The translations under genes were made by a program, and so were the position numbers. Below are positions 16,975-25,773 of a DNA stretch of 64,000 nt, in pieces; position 1 is the first letter of the stretch, and every line of letters starts with the position of its first letter. This stretch comes from Aquibacillus rhizosphaerae (lineage in GTDB: Bacteria; Bacillota; Bacilli; Bacillales; Amphibacillaceae), in the NCBI RefSeq assembly GCF_030282825.1, contig NZ_JASTZU010000018.1, forward strand, positions 248,001 to 312,000. The letters are read 5' to 3'. The notes under the pieces are model-generated. The model did not search any database, was not told the DNA's origin, and saw only the letters and a list, made by a program, of their open reading frames with translations.

Positions 16975-17467
16975 TTTATTACCTCCTACTGAACTGATCT
17001 AACTACATAAAGACAAGCAATTACTTTATTTCTTTATAGTTATTCTGCGCTTGACGAAATCATGTGTTTTAAGTTAATACTCTAGGAAAATATAATAATA
17101 ATCACTAAAAACAGTAGCAAATAATGCTTTTAGAATTCCAAATTGTAACTGTAAATTGTTCTAAAGATACAGTACGTTCATAGAAAGAGATAATCTCTTT
17201 CTAACATCTTTTGAAATGATAACCTAATTCATTTCCTGGGAAAGCGCAGTAACCGACTACTTTCTATTTATTTTGCAATAGTCAATGGTAATTGTTATTT
17301 GTCAACAACTTGTCAAAACTTTGTTGTCTGTTTGTGAACTATTGAACATAAGTGTTTTCCATACTTTTTAAACATGTTATTATCTAAATGTAGCAACAAA
17401 CAAGAATTCTTGAAACAATATATGTGATTTATTGAACAATATAAAATAATTATAGGAGTGGATGGAC
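16975..17467. other. Regulatory region between the zorAB-like pair and doxX
   Basis: About 490 bases between divergent genes. It holds a perfect palindrome AGAAAGAGAT-A-ATCTCTTTCT (17182-17202) without a U-tract, and direct repeats TTGTCAA at 17299-17305 and 17310-17316, one helical turn apart, which read as TTGACAA on the minus strand and may be overlapping -35 boxes. No ORF with a good ribosome binding site was seen. Confidence 0.45.
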
Positions 17468-17980
17468 ATGTTGGAACTTTTAAGAAAAAATAATGTCGTA
17501 GCTGGTGTATTAGCAATTATTCGGATTTATCTTGGTTATTCTTGGATTACAGGTGGTTGGGGGAAAATTACTGGTGGAGGCTTTGATGCAAGTGGTTTCT
17601 TACAAGGAGCAATTGCAAAATCTACTGGAGAACACCCTGCTGTTCAAGGTTGGTGGGCAGCTTTCTTGGAAAATGTTGCTTTACCAAATGCGGGTCTATT
17701 CACCTTCCTGGTTATGTGGGGAGAGCTTCTTGTTGGTATTGCATTAGTCTTGGGTCTATTTACTAATTTCGCAGTGCTAATGGGAATGGTTATGAATTTC
17801 TCTTTCCTATTCAGTGGAACAGTAAGCACAAACGGTCAAATGATATTACTTGGATTCTTCATCGTTGTTGCTGGTGCGAACGCTGGAAAATTAGGTCTAG
17901 ACAGATATGCAATGCCTTACCTGAAAGCATTGTTCACGAAAAAAATTAGTAAAGAAGTTAGAAAAACTGCAGAAATTTAA
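17468..17980 (+). CDS. DoxX family membrane protein
   Basis: A 170-residue membrane protein with four hydrophobic segments, of the DoxX/DoxD-like family. It begins MLELLRKNNVVAGVLAIIRI, then has LGYSWITGGWGKITGGGFDA, the conserved loop typical of Bacillus members, and LVMWGELLVGIALVLGLFTN in the third segment. DoxX proteins were named after a quinone oxidoreductase subunit and are often linked to thiol or oxidative stress; the role here is unknown. The ATG at 17468 is 9 bases after AGGAG; the one at 17462 is too close. It ends with a strong terminator. Confidence 0.85.
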   Translation: MLELLRKNNVVAGVLAIIRIYLGYSWITGGWGKITGGGFDASGFLQGAIAKSTGEHPAVQGWWAAFLENVALPNAGLFTFLVMWGELLVGIALVLGLFTNFAVLMGMVMNFSFLFSGTVSTNGQMILLGFFIVVAGANAGKLGLDRYAMPYLKALFTKKISKEVRKTAEI

Positions 17981-17986
17981 ATAAAA

Positions 17987-18018
17987 GCGAACAGCCAAAC
18001 ATTGGCTGTTCGCTTTTT
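17987..18018 (+). terminator. Terminator of doxX
   Basis: GCGAACAGCCA (17987-17997) and TGGCTGTTCGC (18003-18013) followed by TTTTT. It may also act for the convergent DUF3219 gene. Confidence 0.9.
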
Positions 18019-18022
18019 CGGA

Positions 18023-18304
18023 TTAAGCTTTTTCAAGTAAAGTTAATTGAAAATCTCCAATACTTCCTTTTTGATACAGGTTAGTAATTGATGTAGAGTA
18101 ATTTTGAATTTCTCCTCTAAAAGATAATTTCTTTTCAGGAATGATAACATCAAATACTCCTTCATAAAGTAGCGTGGTTATATCATGGTATTCCTCATGG
18201 ATTACTTTAAAAGCAAACGAAATTTTAAGTAATCCATTCACTTTTGTTTCTTCAAAATTATCAACATGTAATATAGTCTTATTCAATATTAATTCTTTTA
18301 CCAA
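18023..18304 (-). CDS. DUF3219 family protein (YkvR-like)
   Basis: A 93-residue soluble protein. The pattern VNGLLKISFAFKVIHEEYHD, ITTLLYEG, and the end FRGEIQNYSTSITNLYQ with GDFQLTLLEK fits the DUF3219 family typified by Bacillus subtilis YkvR, an all-beta domain of unknown function. The start is a TTG at 18302-18304 after AAGGAGATGAAC. Its C-terminus faces the doxX terminator. Confidence 0.65.
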   Translation of the reverse strand: MVKELILNKTILHVDNFEETKVNGLLKISFAFKVIHEEYHDITTLLYEGVFDVIIPEKKLSFRGEIQNYSTSITNLYQKGSIGDFQLTLLEKA

Positions 18305-18386
18305 TAGTTCATCTCCTTATTTGATGATAGTACCACTAGTAAATAAAATTGTTTTTATGCGAATTAATAGGATGTATATTTTTGCA

Positions 18387-19826
18387 TTACTCTTTTTCTT
18401 GGTTAAAGTCTGGAGCTATTGCTTTTTTTACAAATAAAGCGATAAAGAAAGCAATAATTACAAGAAATAATGCAAACCAATAAGCATGGTGTACACCATA
18501 AGTCATCGCTTGATCAGATACCTGCTTCGTTATCTCACCAGTTTGATCATCTAAATAACCATCTCTTCCTTGGGTCATGATACTCACGAAAATGGATACA
18601 CCCAGTGCACCTGAAATTGGTTGGAGCGTATTCGCAATGGCAGTACCATGAGGATATAAATGTTTCGGCAATTCATTTAAGGCATTCGTTTGAGCGGGCA
18701 TCATGATTGCCGAGATGGAAAGCATTAATATCATATACGCGAGAATAAAGGACCATATTGGTACAGAAGGACTAATATTACTGAAAAATATCATGACTAC
18801 GATTAAAGCAATCGTACCAGGAATCATTAGTTTCCGCGGACCAAACTTATCGAATAGTCCTCCCATTACTGGTGACATTAAACCGTTCAGTAGCGCCCCT
18901 GGCAACAACAATAGTCCAGCCAATTTTGCTGAATAACCGAGCGGGCCTTGTAAATACATTGGCATCACAATTTCAGAAGCAAACATCGCCATAATGACGA
19001 TGACAAACAAACCGACACCTAATGAATAGTTCTTATATTTAAAAACACGAACATCTAATAATGGTTCATCTAGTTTCAATTGGCGCAATACAAATAAAAT
19101 AATGCTAAGAAGGCTAGTTGCAATAATAGCAATAATTATTGGCGACAAGAAACCTTCTGCCTGCTCGCCAGCACTACTAAATCCATAAACGATTCCACCA
19201 ATACCTATAGAAGAAAGAACAATCGATAGGATATCTACTTTCGGTCGAGTAACTTCTCCAACGTTTGTTAGATATTTCATGGCAAATATAATAGAAAATA
19301 CAGCAAAAGGAATAACAATTAAAAACAACCAACGCCAACCTAAAAGATCCACAATAACTCCTGATAAGGTTGGTCCGATCGCTGGAGCAAACATAATAAC
19401 TAAACCAAATGTCCCCATGATTTTCCCGCGAACTTCTGGTCGATAAAGTAATAGTAGAGCATTGAAAATAATTGGTATTAATAACCCTGTACCGACTGCT
19501 TGAATCATACGACCAGTTAAAAGCATTGGAAAATTAACTGCACTAGCAGCAATAATTGTCCCTGCTAAAAACACACTCATCACACTAATAAACATTTGTC
19601 TTGTTGTGAACCATTGAATTAATAGTGCAGAAATAGGCATTAAAACACCCATCACTAACATAAATCCTGTTGCTAACCATTGTACAGTTGGTTCGCTGAC
19701 ACCAAACACTTCCATAAACTCTGTTAATGCTATATTAAGTAATGTTTCATTTAATATTGCAAAGAATGCACCAATCATAAAAGTAATTAAAATTGGTTTT
19801 GTTTTTATTTCTGTTTCTGTCTCCAT
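18387..19826 (-). CDS. DHA2-type MFS multidrug exporter (14 TMS)
   Basis: A 479-residue drug/proton antiporter of the EmrB/QacA (DHA2) subfamily with about 14 membrane helices. Typical motifs are LNETLLNIALTEF (motif D1), VQWLATGFMLVMGVLMP, GRMIQAVGTGLLIP, and APAIGPTLSGVIVDLLGWRW (motif C, antiporter). It resembles LmrB- and Mdr-type exporters of Bacillales. The ATG at 19824-19826 follows GGAGGAGAAGT. No regulator gene is adjacent. Substrate unknown. Confidence 0.88.
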   Translation of the reverse strand: METETEIKTKPILITFMIGAFFAILNETLLNIALTEFMEVFGVSEPTVQWLATGFMLVMGVLMPISALLIQWFTTRQMFISVMSVFLAGTIIAASAVNFPMLLTGRMIQAVGTGLLIPIIFNALLLLYRPEVRGKIMGTFGLVIMFAPAIGPTLSGVIVDLLGWRWLFLIVIPFAVFSIIFAMKYLTNVGEVTRPKVDILSIVLSSIGIGGIVYGFSSAGEQAEGFLSPIIIAIIATSLLSIILFVLRQLKLDEPLLDVRVFKYKNYSLGVGLFVIVIMAMFASEIVMPMYLQGPLGYSAKLAGLLLLPGALLNGLMSPVMGGLFDKFGPRKLMIPGTIALIVVMIFFSNISPSVPIWSFILAYMILMLSISAIMMPAQTNALNELPKHLYPHGTAIANTLQPISGALGVSIFVSIMTQGRDGYLDDQTGEITKQVSDQAMTYGVHHAYWFALFLVIIAFFIALFVKKAIAPDFNQEKE

Positions 19827-20194
19827 ACTTCTCCTCCACTTTCTCTAGAATTCTAGACATCTTAAGAAATCCTAATTATGTAAATTTCTTTATATCCCTT
19901 ATACACTTTACCATGCTTTTTTTAGTCTGTATCTAATTTTGCTTAGAGACGTAATAATTATTTATTATATTTTTCTAAAGATTTTAAATGGATAACTATA
20001 CCTGTTATCGACGTAAAAAAACTTAAAATTTGATTTTCCTAAGGTCCGAGATGGAAATATAATAACTTTCCCATGTTTTATGTTGCTAATCAAAAAGTAA
20101 CAGAAAAAACTATTACAAATAACAAAAAGGAATTCCTAAATTAGATAGGAATTCCCATAATAAATCTTATTTAAAATAACAGTAAACTTATATT
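19827..20194. other. Intergenic region; promoter side of the MFS gene plus a terminator
   Basis: About 370 bases. It contains the terminator of the CBS-domain gene (20124-20155) and the upstream region of the MFS gene. No coding remnant was recognised. Confidence 0.5.
20124..20155 (-). terminator. Terminator of the CBS-domain gene
   Basis: GGAATTCCTA and TAGGAATTCC form a 10-bp stem with a short loop; on the minus strand it ends in TTTTTG. Confidence 0.8.
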
Positions 20195-20599
20195 TTATTG
20201 TGTTATTTCTTCTAACGTACAACCTACTTTAGCATCTTGATGATGTGCAGCAAGGTCACCTAATGAGACTATCCCGACAAGTCTGTTATTCTCTACTACA
20301 GGGAGTCTTCGTACTTGCCTATCAGCCATAATGGCTTCCACTTCATGAACGGACATATGAGGCTTTACTTCTATTAACTCGGTGGTCATGATGTCCTTAA
20401 TTTGTCCCTCGGGAGATTTATTGGCTAAACCACGTGTTACCAGGTCTCTATCTGTGACCATGCCAACTAGCCGATCACCTTCACAAATAGGAATGGAACC
20501 AATTCCACGGTCATTCATAGTTTTTGCAACTTCAACAATTGAATCTGAAGGTTGGCAGCACTCCATGTTCTTTGTCATAATATCATTGACTCTTAACAT
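20195..20599 (-). CDS. Tandem CBS domain protein (YhcV-like)
   Basis: A 134-residue protein made of two CBS domains. The first reads IMTKNMECCQPSDSIVEVAK to LVGMVTDRDLVTRG, the second IMTTELIEVKPHMSVHEVEA to RLVGIVSLGDLAAH. Paired CBS domains bind adenosine nucleotides; free-standing ones such as YhcV have no assigned function. The ATG at 20597-20599 follows TGGGAGGTATATC; the frame extends upstream but has no better site. The gene has its own terminator. Confidence 0.8.
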   Translation of the reverse strand: MLRVNDIMTKNMECCQPSDSIVEVAKTMNDRGIGSIPICEGDRLVGMVTDRDLVTRGLANKSPEGQIKDIMTTELIEVKPHMSVHEVEAIMADRQVRRLPVVENNRLVGIVSLGDLAAHHQDAKVGCTLEEITQ

Positions 20600-20773
20600 A
20601 ATGATATACCTCCCAATACAGATTTTATACGGCAACAAATATAACAATTCATTACCTTCATAATAACAATAACCGAAACGATTTCTGATTAAACATGTCT
20701 TGTCCATCTTTTTTATTGGTTTTTTTAAAAAATCCTTTTATATCAACAAAATGGAATATCAAAGTCTGTTTAA

Positions 20774-21715
20774 TCAGATTTTCCTCAATTTTATAGAAGA
20801 AACTGAATGATCCTTTCCTTTTCTGATGATAACGTCAGCACGATTTTTTGTTGGTCTTATATTCAGATTAAGATTCTTTTTATTAATTCGATTCCAAATA
20901 TCAGTTGCTACCTTCTCTGCTTCATGATCAGAAAGATTGGCATAGCGCGTGAAATAAGAATCTGGTTTACTGAAAGCAGTTTCTTTTAACTTTTTAAATC
21001 TTTCTTTGTACCAATGAAAAATGTCTCTTTCATCCGCATCTACATAAATGGAAAGGTCAAAGAAGTCTGATACAAAGAGACTTGGCAAAATCTCCCCTAG
21101 TTGTCTTGGGGGTTGTAACACATTAATCCCTTCTATAATTACAATATCAGGCTGTTCCATTTCCAAGTATTCACCAGGAATGATATCGTAATACAAATGT
21201 GAATAAACTGGAGCTTGAACTTTTGGAATCCCAGATTTAAGATCGTCTAAGAATTGAATAAGAGCTCTTGTGTCATAGCTCTCTGGAAAACCTTTTTTCT
21301 CTGTTAGGCCTCTATCCTTAAGTACCTCGTTTGGATACAAAAAACCATCTGTAGTAATTAGTGCAACTTTTGGATGACTTGGCAATCCAGAAAGTAATGA
21401 TTGTATAATTCTTGATGTGGTACTTTTACCTACAGCGACACTCCCAGCAATTCCAATAATAAAAGGGATTTTACGAGATTTTTGTTTGAAGAACTTATCC
21501 GTAACGTGATGCAATTGTTCATAAGCTATAATGTTAAAGGAAAGATAGCGAATAAGTGGCAGATATATGTCCTTAACTTCATCAAGAGATATATTTTCGT
21601 TTATTCCATGTAATTCCTCTAATTCAGCCTGATTGATGGTTAGTGGTGTATCATATCTTAGCTCTGACCATTCTTTTCTAGTGAAAGATAGATAACTAGT
21701 TAATTTTTCTGGCAT
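20774..21715 (-). CDS. coaA: Type I pantothenate kinase
   Basis: A 313-residue CoaA, which phosphorylates pantothenate at the first and controlling step of coenzyme A synthesis. Signatures are LTSYLSFTRKEWSELR at the start, the P-loop GIAGSVAVGKSTTSR (about residues 91-105), DGFLYPN, and PDIVIIEGINVLQ. Length is as usual for type I. It lies divergently from the yuiD-like gene. No clear terminator was seen after the stop. Confidence 0.95.
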   Translation of the reverse strand: MPEKLTSYLSFTRKEWSELRYDTPLTINQAELEELHGINENISLDEVKDIYLPLIRYLSFNIIAYEQLHHVTDKFFKQKSRKIPFIIGIAGSVAVGKSTTSRIIQSLLSGLPSHPKVALITTDGFLYPNEVLKDRGLTEKKGFPESYDTRALIQFLDDLKSGIPKVQAPVYSHLYYDIIPGEYLEMEQPDIVIIEGINVLQPPRQLGEILPSLFVSDFFDLSIYVDADERDIFHWYKERFKKLKETAFSKPDSYFTRYANLSDHEAEKVATDIWNRINKKNLNLNIRPTKNRADVIIRKGKDHSVSSIKLRKI

Positions 21716-21949
21716 AATAAGTACTCCATTCCTTGACTAAAAAATAAACTTGCAAATTTTTTTAATAAAAGTTCTATAGCCACCTAGAATTATATTAAAT
21801 TTTAGTTCAAAATTCATCCTATTCAAATTATAATTTGTTCAGTTAGACATATGAGCATGATGTATTTTACCACTTTATTTAAATCAAACTTATTTCATTT
21901 AATGAATAAAATGTTGATTAATTTCTCATCTTAATCTTGAGGTGAATGT

Positions 21950-22414
21950 ATGATGAATAGAGCAATTACAACAGCTTTACTTGGAATAGGGACTGCACAG
22001 TTCTTAAAGGTACCGCTGCACTATCGTGAGACTGGTATATGGGATTGGAGCAAACTGTTTGGTACGGGAGATATGCCTAGTTCACATTCTTCGGCTGTTA
22101 CATCTTTAACTACTTATGTAGCCTTAAAAAATGGTGTTCCTTCCATTAACTTTGGTGTGAGTACGGTTTTCGGGTTGATTGTCATGTATGATGCAATGGG
22201 AATCCGTTGGCAGACAGGTGAAATTGCTATAGCGGTAAACGATATAGACGAACAATTAGAAAAGCTGGCGTATGATCATCCTAAAATGAACCACAAAAAA
22301 AGAGAAAAAGAATTAAAAGAAATGCTCGGTCATTTGCCTATTGAAGTAGCTGGTGGTGCGATTTTGGGAATTGCAATAGGGGCAATCAGTTATTTAACAG
22401 AAAATAACAAGTGA
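21950..22414 (+). CDS. Divergent PAP2 family protein (YuiD-like)
   Basis: A 154-residue membrane protein of the DUF212/YuiD group, distant relatives of PAP2 phosphatases. The conserved FGTGDMPSSHSSAVTSLTTY contains the SxSH-type motif of the phosphatase fold, and YDAMGIRWQTGEIAIAVN carries the second motif (D-x-x-G-x-R). Three to four membrane segments. Phosphatase activity is possible but unproven. The ATG at 21950 follows TTGAGGTG. A hairpin terminator at 22431-22466 follows. Confidence 0.85.
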   Translation: MMNRAITTALLGIGTAQFLKVPLHYRETGIWDWSKLFGTGDMPSSHSSAVTSLTTYVALKNGVPSINFGVSTVFGLIVMYDAMGIRWQTGEIAIAVNDIDEQLEKLAYDHPKMNHKKREKELKEMLGHLPIEVAGGAILGIAIGAISYLTENNK

Positions 22415-22430
22415 AAGAATACACTAAAAT

Positions 22431-22466
22431 AGACGCATTATCCATTGATAATTGCGTCTTGTTTTT
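22431..22466. terminator. Terminator between yuiD-like and DUF1611 genes
   Basis: AGACGCA(TT)ATC and GAT(AA)TTGCGTCT form an imperfect stem followed by TGTTTTT on the plus strand and by TATTTTAG on the minus strand, serving both convergent genes. Confidence 0.7.
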
Positions 22467-22486
22467 CGTCCTTCATTGCGTATAGT

Positions 22487-23575
22487 TTACTTGTAAATTC
22501 TTTTTGTTTGCTTACTTTTCAATTCCGGAAAAGTCTCGAAAATACTGGTTACTAGCTTGTCACAGCCAAATTTAAGCGCATCGGTGGTAGGTAGTTTAAG
22601 GTCTTCTTCATATTCTGAAATTGTTGTCGTTAGCTCTTCATTCGTCATGTTTTCATGGTTGAGTGTTATCGCAATTACTTTTGACTTTGAAAAGGTTTCA
22701 ATGAGATTTATTTCACTTTTTACATCTGTTGGTTCTATATAACTAAAATCACCCGAACGTGGTCGTTTAGGAGCATGTTGAACGATTATTGCCCCAGGTC
22801 TAGCTCCTCTAATAATACCAACTGAACTTATATACGCAGGATGACTTAATGCCCCTTGACCTTCAACAACTATAATATCAGGATTGTCATTGTCATAAGC
22901 TCTTAGAATTTGGTGCTCGATTTCACCTGTCATAAACTGAGATGGAATAGCATCAATAGCAACACCATATTTTGCGCCTTGTATAATTCCAGTTTGTCCT
23001 GTTGCAATAAAAGCGACATTTAATCCAGCCTCAAGTAAAGCATCTTCAAGTAAAACTGAAGTTGTCCGCTTTCCAATTGCACTATCTGTACCTAACACGG
23101 CAACGATTGGTGTATCAATATCCAATATACGTCCGGAAAATAGATGCAAGTCCTTTTTAGCAGCAGGTTTTCTCACATCTAAGATAGATACGTTATTTTT
23201 CTTTGCACAGATGGCGAATTCTGCGTCATCATTAAAAAATTCATGAAGTGGATTAATGATATTAATTCCTTGTTCCATTGCATGAATAAGCATGCTTCTT
23301 TCCTCCGTTTTTAAAAAACCTTCCGTAGGAGCAATCCCATATATAAATTGATCAGGTACGCGTGTTAAATTTACTAGTGCATCACCAAGGCTGTCGAAGA
23401 TAGGTATCCCGTTCTTTTCGCCAACTAAACAAACACCAGCATCCATACCAGCTTTTGTACTATCAATAACTCCAACAATTTCAAATTTCCTAGAGCTTCT
23501 TACTAGTCCGTTCGCTGTCTTACCATCCATTGATCCAAAATTACTTTCACAATATACTAATGCAGTTTCTTTCAT
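22487..23575 (-). CDS. DUF1611 (DgcN-like) P-loop protein
   Basis: A 362-residue protein with an N-terminal Rossmann-like domain (about 1-135) and a C-terminal P-loop domain. The Walker A-like loop is GTDSAIGKRTTSVLLEDAL (about residues 163-181) and IIVVEGQGALSHPAY is the acidic partner motif. DUF1611 proteins include DgcN, described as acting in D-glutamate metabolism together with the racemase/epimerase DgcA; no dgcA lies next to it here. Substrate in this organism is therefore unknown. The ATG follows GGAGGAATATAAA. Monocistronic. Confidence 0.8.
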   Translation of the reverse strand: MKETALVYCESNFGSMDGKTANGLVRSSRKFEIVGVIDSTKAGMDAGVCLVGEKNGIPIFDSLGDALVNLTRVPDQFIYGIAPTEGFLKTEERSMLIHAMEQGINIINPLHEFFNDDAEFAICAKKNNVSILDVRKPAAKKDLHLFSGRILDIDTPIVAVLGTDSAIGKRTTSVLLEDALLEAGLNVAFIATGQTGIIQGAKYGVAIDAIPSQFMTGEIEHQILRAYDNDNPDIIVVEGQGALSHPAYISSVGIIRGARPGAIIVQHAPKRPRSGDFSYIEPTDVKSEINLIETFSKSKVIAITLNHENMTNEELTTTISEYEEDLKLPTTDALKFGCDKLVTSIFETFPELKSKQTKRIYK

Positions 23576-24017
23576 TATTTTATATTCCTCCTAAAATCTA
23601 TTTTCACTACGAATCCCGAGCAAAATTGATTTTACATTTTAAGCAGATATTGGAGTACCTGTCCTATATAGAAAGAAAACTATAAGTGAAAATGTAATTC
23701 ATTTCACAATAAAAATGTTCAGTCGTGCACTAAGTATAGCACAATAATCAATATGTTATGGTTTATTTTCCAAATATTGTTTGTCCATAGATTTAGATCC
23801 ATTTATTTATATACAAAAAGACACTGTTCTTATCGAAGAATAGTGTCTTTTTATGTTAGTGGAGAATTACTTCTTTATACACGACTCAAATTTAGTCTAG
23901 TAAATATTTAAGATAATATTAATCAATTTCATAATACCAATATTGTCGTCACCTACAACAATATATCGTTGATTATCTCAGATAACTGAATAAGGTAATT
24001 ATGAAATGGACTTATAG
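23576..24017. other. Intergenic region downstream of the sulfolipid operon
   Basis: About 440 bases. It holds a strong hairpin with A and U flanks (23815-23852, listed separately) and an inverted repeat AATATTGT / ACAACAATAT (23939-23964) that resembles one at 27327-27373 on the other side of the sqd operon. No ORF supported. Confidence 0.5.
23815..23852. terminator. Bidirectional terminator-like hairpin
   Basis: AAAGACACTgTTCTT and AAGAAtAGTGTCTTT with AAAA before and TTTTT after. It would stop transcripts from gtrA (minus) as well as any plus-strand transcript. Confidence 0.75.
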
Positions 24018-24473
24018 CTAACTTTTATCTTTTTCCCACACCTTTTTCTTATAACTTACAATAAATTTTATGAAAAAGAAACTTGATAATGATGATAAAT
24101 ACATCGATAGTCCTTTAGCAATATTTGTCTCCACCAATCCAGGAAATATAGATATAAATTGAAATAGCCACAACCCAGAAAGAAATACTATATTTGCGAT
24201 AAATAGACTTATAATTGCTTGGAAAATAAAAGCGAAAAATAATTTTTTGCTTTTAGTGACTTTAAACGTATATCTTGTATTCCATATATAACTATTTAAG
24301 ATTGCAACCGTATAAGCTAAAGAATTATACAGTGTAAGTAAAGACGTTTGTTCTGTTGGAAAAAAATAGAGTAAACCATTAAGTACACCAATATCCAGAG
24401 CAGCACAAATGATACCGATGATACTGTAGCTTAAGTATTCCATGATGCTTTTTTTATATCGTTTGTATGTCAT
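24018..24473 (-). CDS. GtrA family membrane protein in the sulfolipid operon
   Basis: A protein of about 151 residues with four membrane helices. GtrA signatures are YLSYSIIGIICAALDIGVLN in the first helix, the NSYIWNTRYTF motif between helices 2 and 3, and FFFIKFIVSYKK at the end. GtrA proteins are thought to flip lipid-linked sugars or to support glycosyltransferases in the membrane. It is the last gene after sqdB and sqdX, so a role in sulfolipid handling is inferred. The frame runs upstream into sqdX; ATG at 24471-24473 is the only good start, although its ribosome binding site is weak, suggesting coupling to sqdX. Confidence 0.75.
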   Translation of the reverse strand: MTYKRYKKSIMEYLSYSIIGIICAALDIGVLNGLLYFFPTEQTSLLTLYNSLAYTVAILNSYIWNTRYTFKVTKSKKLFFAFIFQAIISLFIANIVFLSGLWLFQFISIFPGLVETNIAKGLSMYLSSLSSFFFIKFIVSYKKKVWEKDKS

Positions 24474-24505
24474 ATAAACACCGTTTAGTTCATTTGATTT
24501 GTTGA

Positions 24506-25648
24506 CTAATTTTCCTTTAAGATTCCAGAAGTTTGTCGGGAAGTTTTTAATGTTTCTTTGTAAAAACCAAGTAATTGTTGGGAAGGTTCTTCCCATCCAA
24601 TTGCTTGACTTACTTCGTGAGCCTGTTCCGACAACTTCAATCGATAGTCTTCATCTTTCAATTGTAAAATAGAATCAGTAAAATTACCGCGCTTAGTTGG
24701 ATCATAAAGTAATCCTGTTTTTCCATTACTTACTTGCTCACTTGTTGGACCGCTTTCTGCTGCAACAACAGGTAAACCGGAAGCCATTGCTTCCAATAAA
24801 ACAAGTCCTAATGTTTCTGTTGTTGACGGGAAAACAAAAATATCTGATGAAGCATACGCACTTGCAAGCTCATTACCGTGGAGAAAACCGGTAAAAACGG
24901 TGTTTGTTCCCTTATAGTACTCTTCCAGAAAAGCTCGGTGTGGACCGTCACCAACAATCGCCAGACAAAATTCTGAGGATTGCTTAAGAAGGTCGCGAAT
25001 TTTTTCAATATCCTTTTCTGGTGCCAATCTTCCAACGAAAAGAAGTAACTTTTTGTCTTTTTTTCCTGCAGTTAATCGATTACGGATCCCATCATCATAT
25101 CGCTTTGGATGATATTGATTTGTATCTACCCCGCGTTTCCAAAGATGAACATTGTGGAAACGTTTCTCTTTTAATTCCGTAAGTACGGAGCCAGACGTGC
25201 AAAGGTTTATATCTGCTCGATTGTGAATTGTTCTGAAATACCACCAAAGTATTGGTTTAAACATAGAAACTCGATAATAATCAGCATACTTCGGTACATG
25301 TGTATGATAAGAAGCAATCAAAGGTATTTTTAATCGCTTGGCATAAAAAATACCTGTTATGCCAAGAAAAGCTGGATTAACAACATGCACAAGATCTGGT
25401 TGAAACTCTTTTAAATGTTTTTTTACTTTAGGAGAGAAAAAAGCATATTTTTTATCTTTATACATAAAAAATGTAAAGGCAGGTATCCCTGCAACTTGTA
25501 CACCTTCAAATTCAGAAACGCCTAAGTCTGGTGCAATGATGAGTACCTCATGTCCCTGATCTTTAAGCCATCTAATTGAAGCGCATAATCTAGTTACAAT
25601 TCCATCCGTTGATGGCAAAAACGTTTCAGTTATCATTACTACTCTCAT
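24506..25648 (-). CDS. sqdX: Sulfoquinovosyltransferase, SqdX-type GT4
   Basis: A 380-residue family 4 glycosyltransferase. It follows the SqdX pattern closely: MITETFLPSTDGIVTRLCAS at the start, DLVHVVNPAFLGITGI, IASYHTHVPKYADYY, VHLWKRGVDTNQYHP, FVGRLAPEKDIEKIRDLL, and the nucleotide-sugar site STTETLGLVLLEAMASGLPV with the EX7E motif (about residues 280-290). SqdX transfers sulfoquinovose from UDP-sulfoquinovose to diacylglycerol, the last step of SQDG synthesis. The ATG at 25646-25648 follows AAAGGTGAG; a GTG 12 bases upstream overlaps that site. The gene after it is gtrA and the one before it is sqdB, which supports the assignment strongly. Confidence 0.88.
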   Translation of the reverse strand: MRVVMITETFLPSTDGIVTRLCASIRWLKDQGHEVLIIAPDLGVSEFEGVQVAGIPAFTFFMYKDKKYAFFSPKVKKHLKEFQPDLVHVVNPAFLGITGIFYAKRLKIPLIASYHTHVPKYADYYRVSMFKPILWWYFRTIHNRADINLCTSGSVLTELKEKRFHNVHLWKRGVDTNQYHPKRYDDGIRNRLTAGKKDKKLLLFVGRLAPEKDIEKIRDLLKQSSEFCLAIVGDGPHRAFLEEYYKGTNTVFTGFLHGNELASAYASSDIFVFPSTTETLGLVLLEAMASGLPVVAAESGPTSEQVSNGKTGLLYDPTKRGNFTDSILQLKDEDYRLKLSEQAHEVSQAIGWEEPSQQLLGFYKETLKTSRQTSGILKEN

Positions 25649-25709
25649 AACTACACTCACCTTTTACAACTTTTTAACATCACGTTAATTTTTTTCATTT
25701 AATTCTTAA

Positions 25710-25737
25710 TTAGTATTTCACGAAACACCATTGTCAA
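25710..25737 (-). promoter_or_regulatory. Possible internal promoter for sqdX-gtrA
   Basis: On the minus strand TTGACA (25732-25737) is followed after 16 bases by TACTAA (25710-25715), in the 125-base gap between sqdB and sqdX. This could give sqdX and gtrA their own start. Confidence 0.4.
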
Positions 25738-25773
25738 ACCATGAATAGTTTTCAGCTATTAACATTATTTCGC

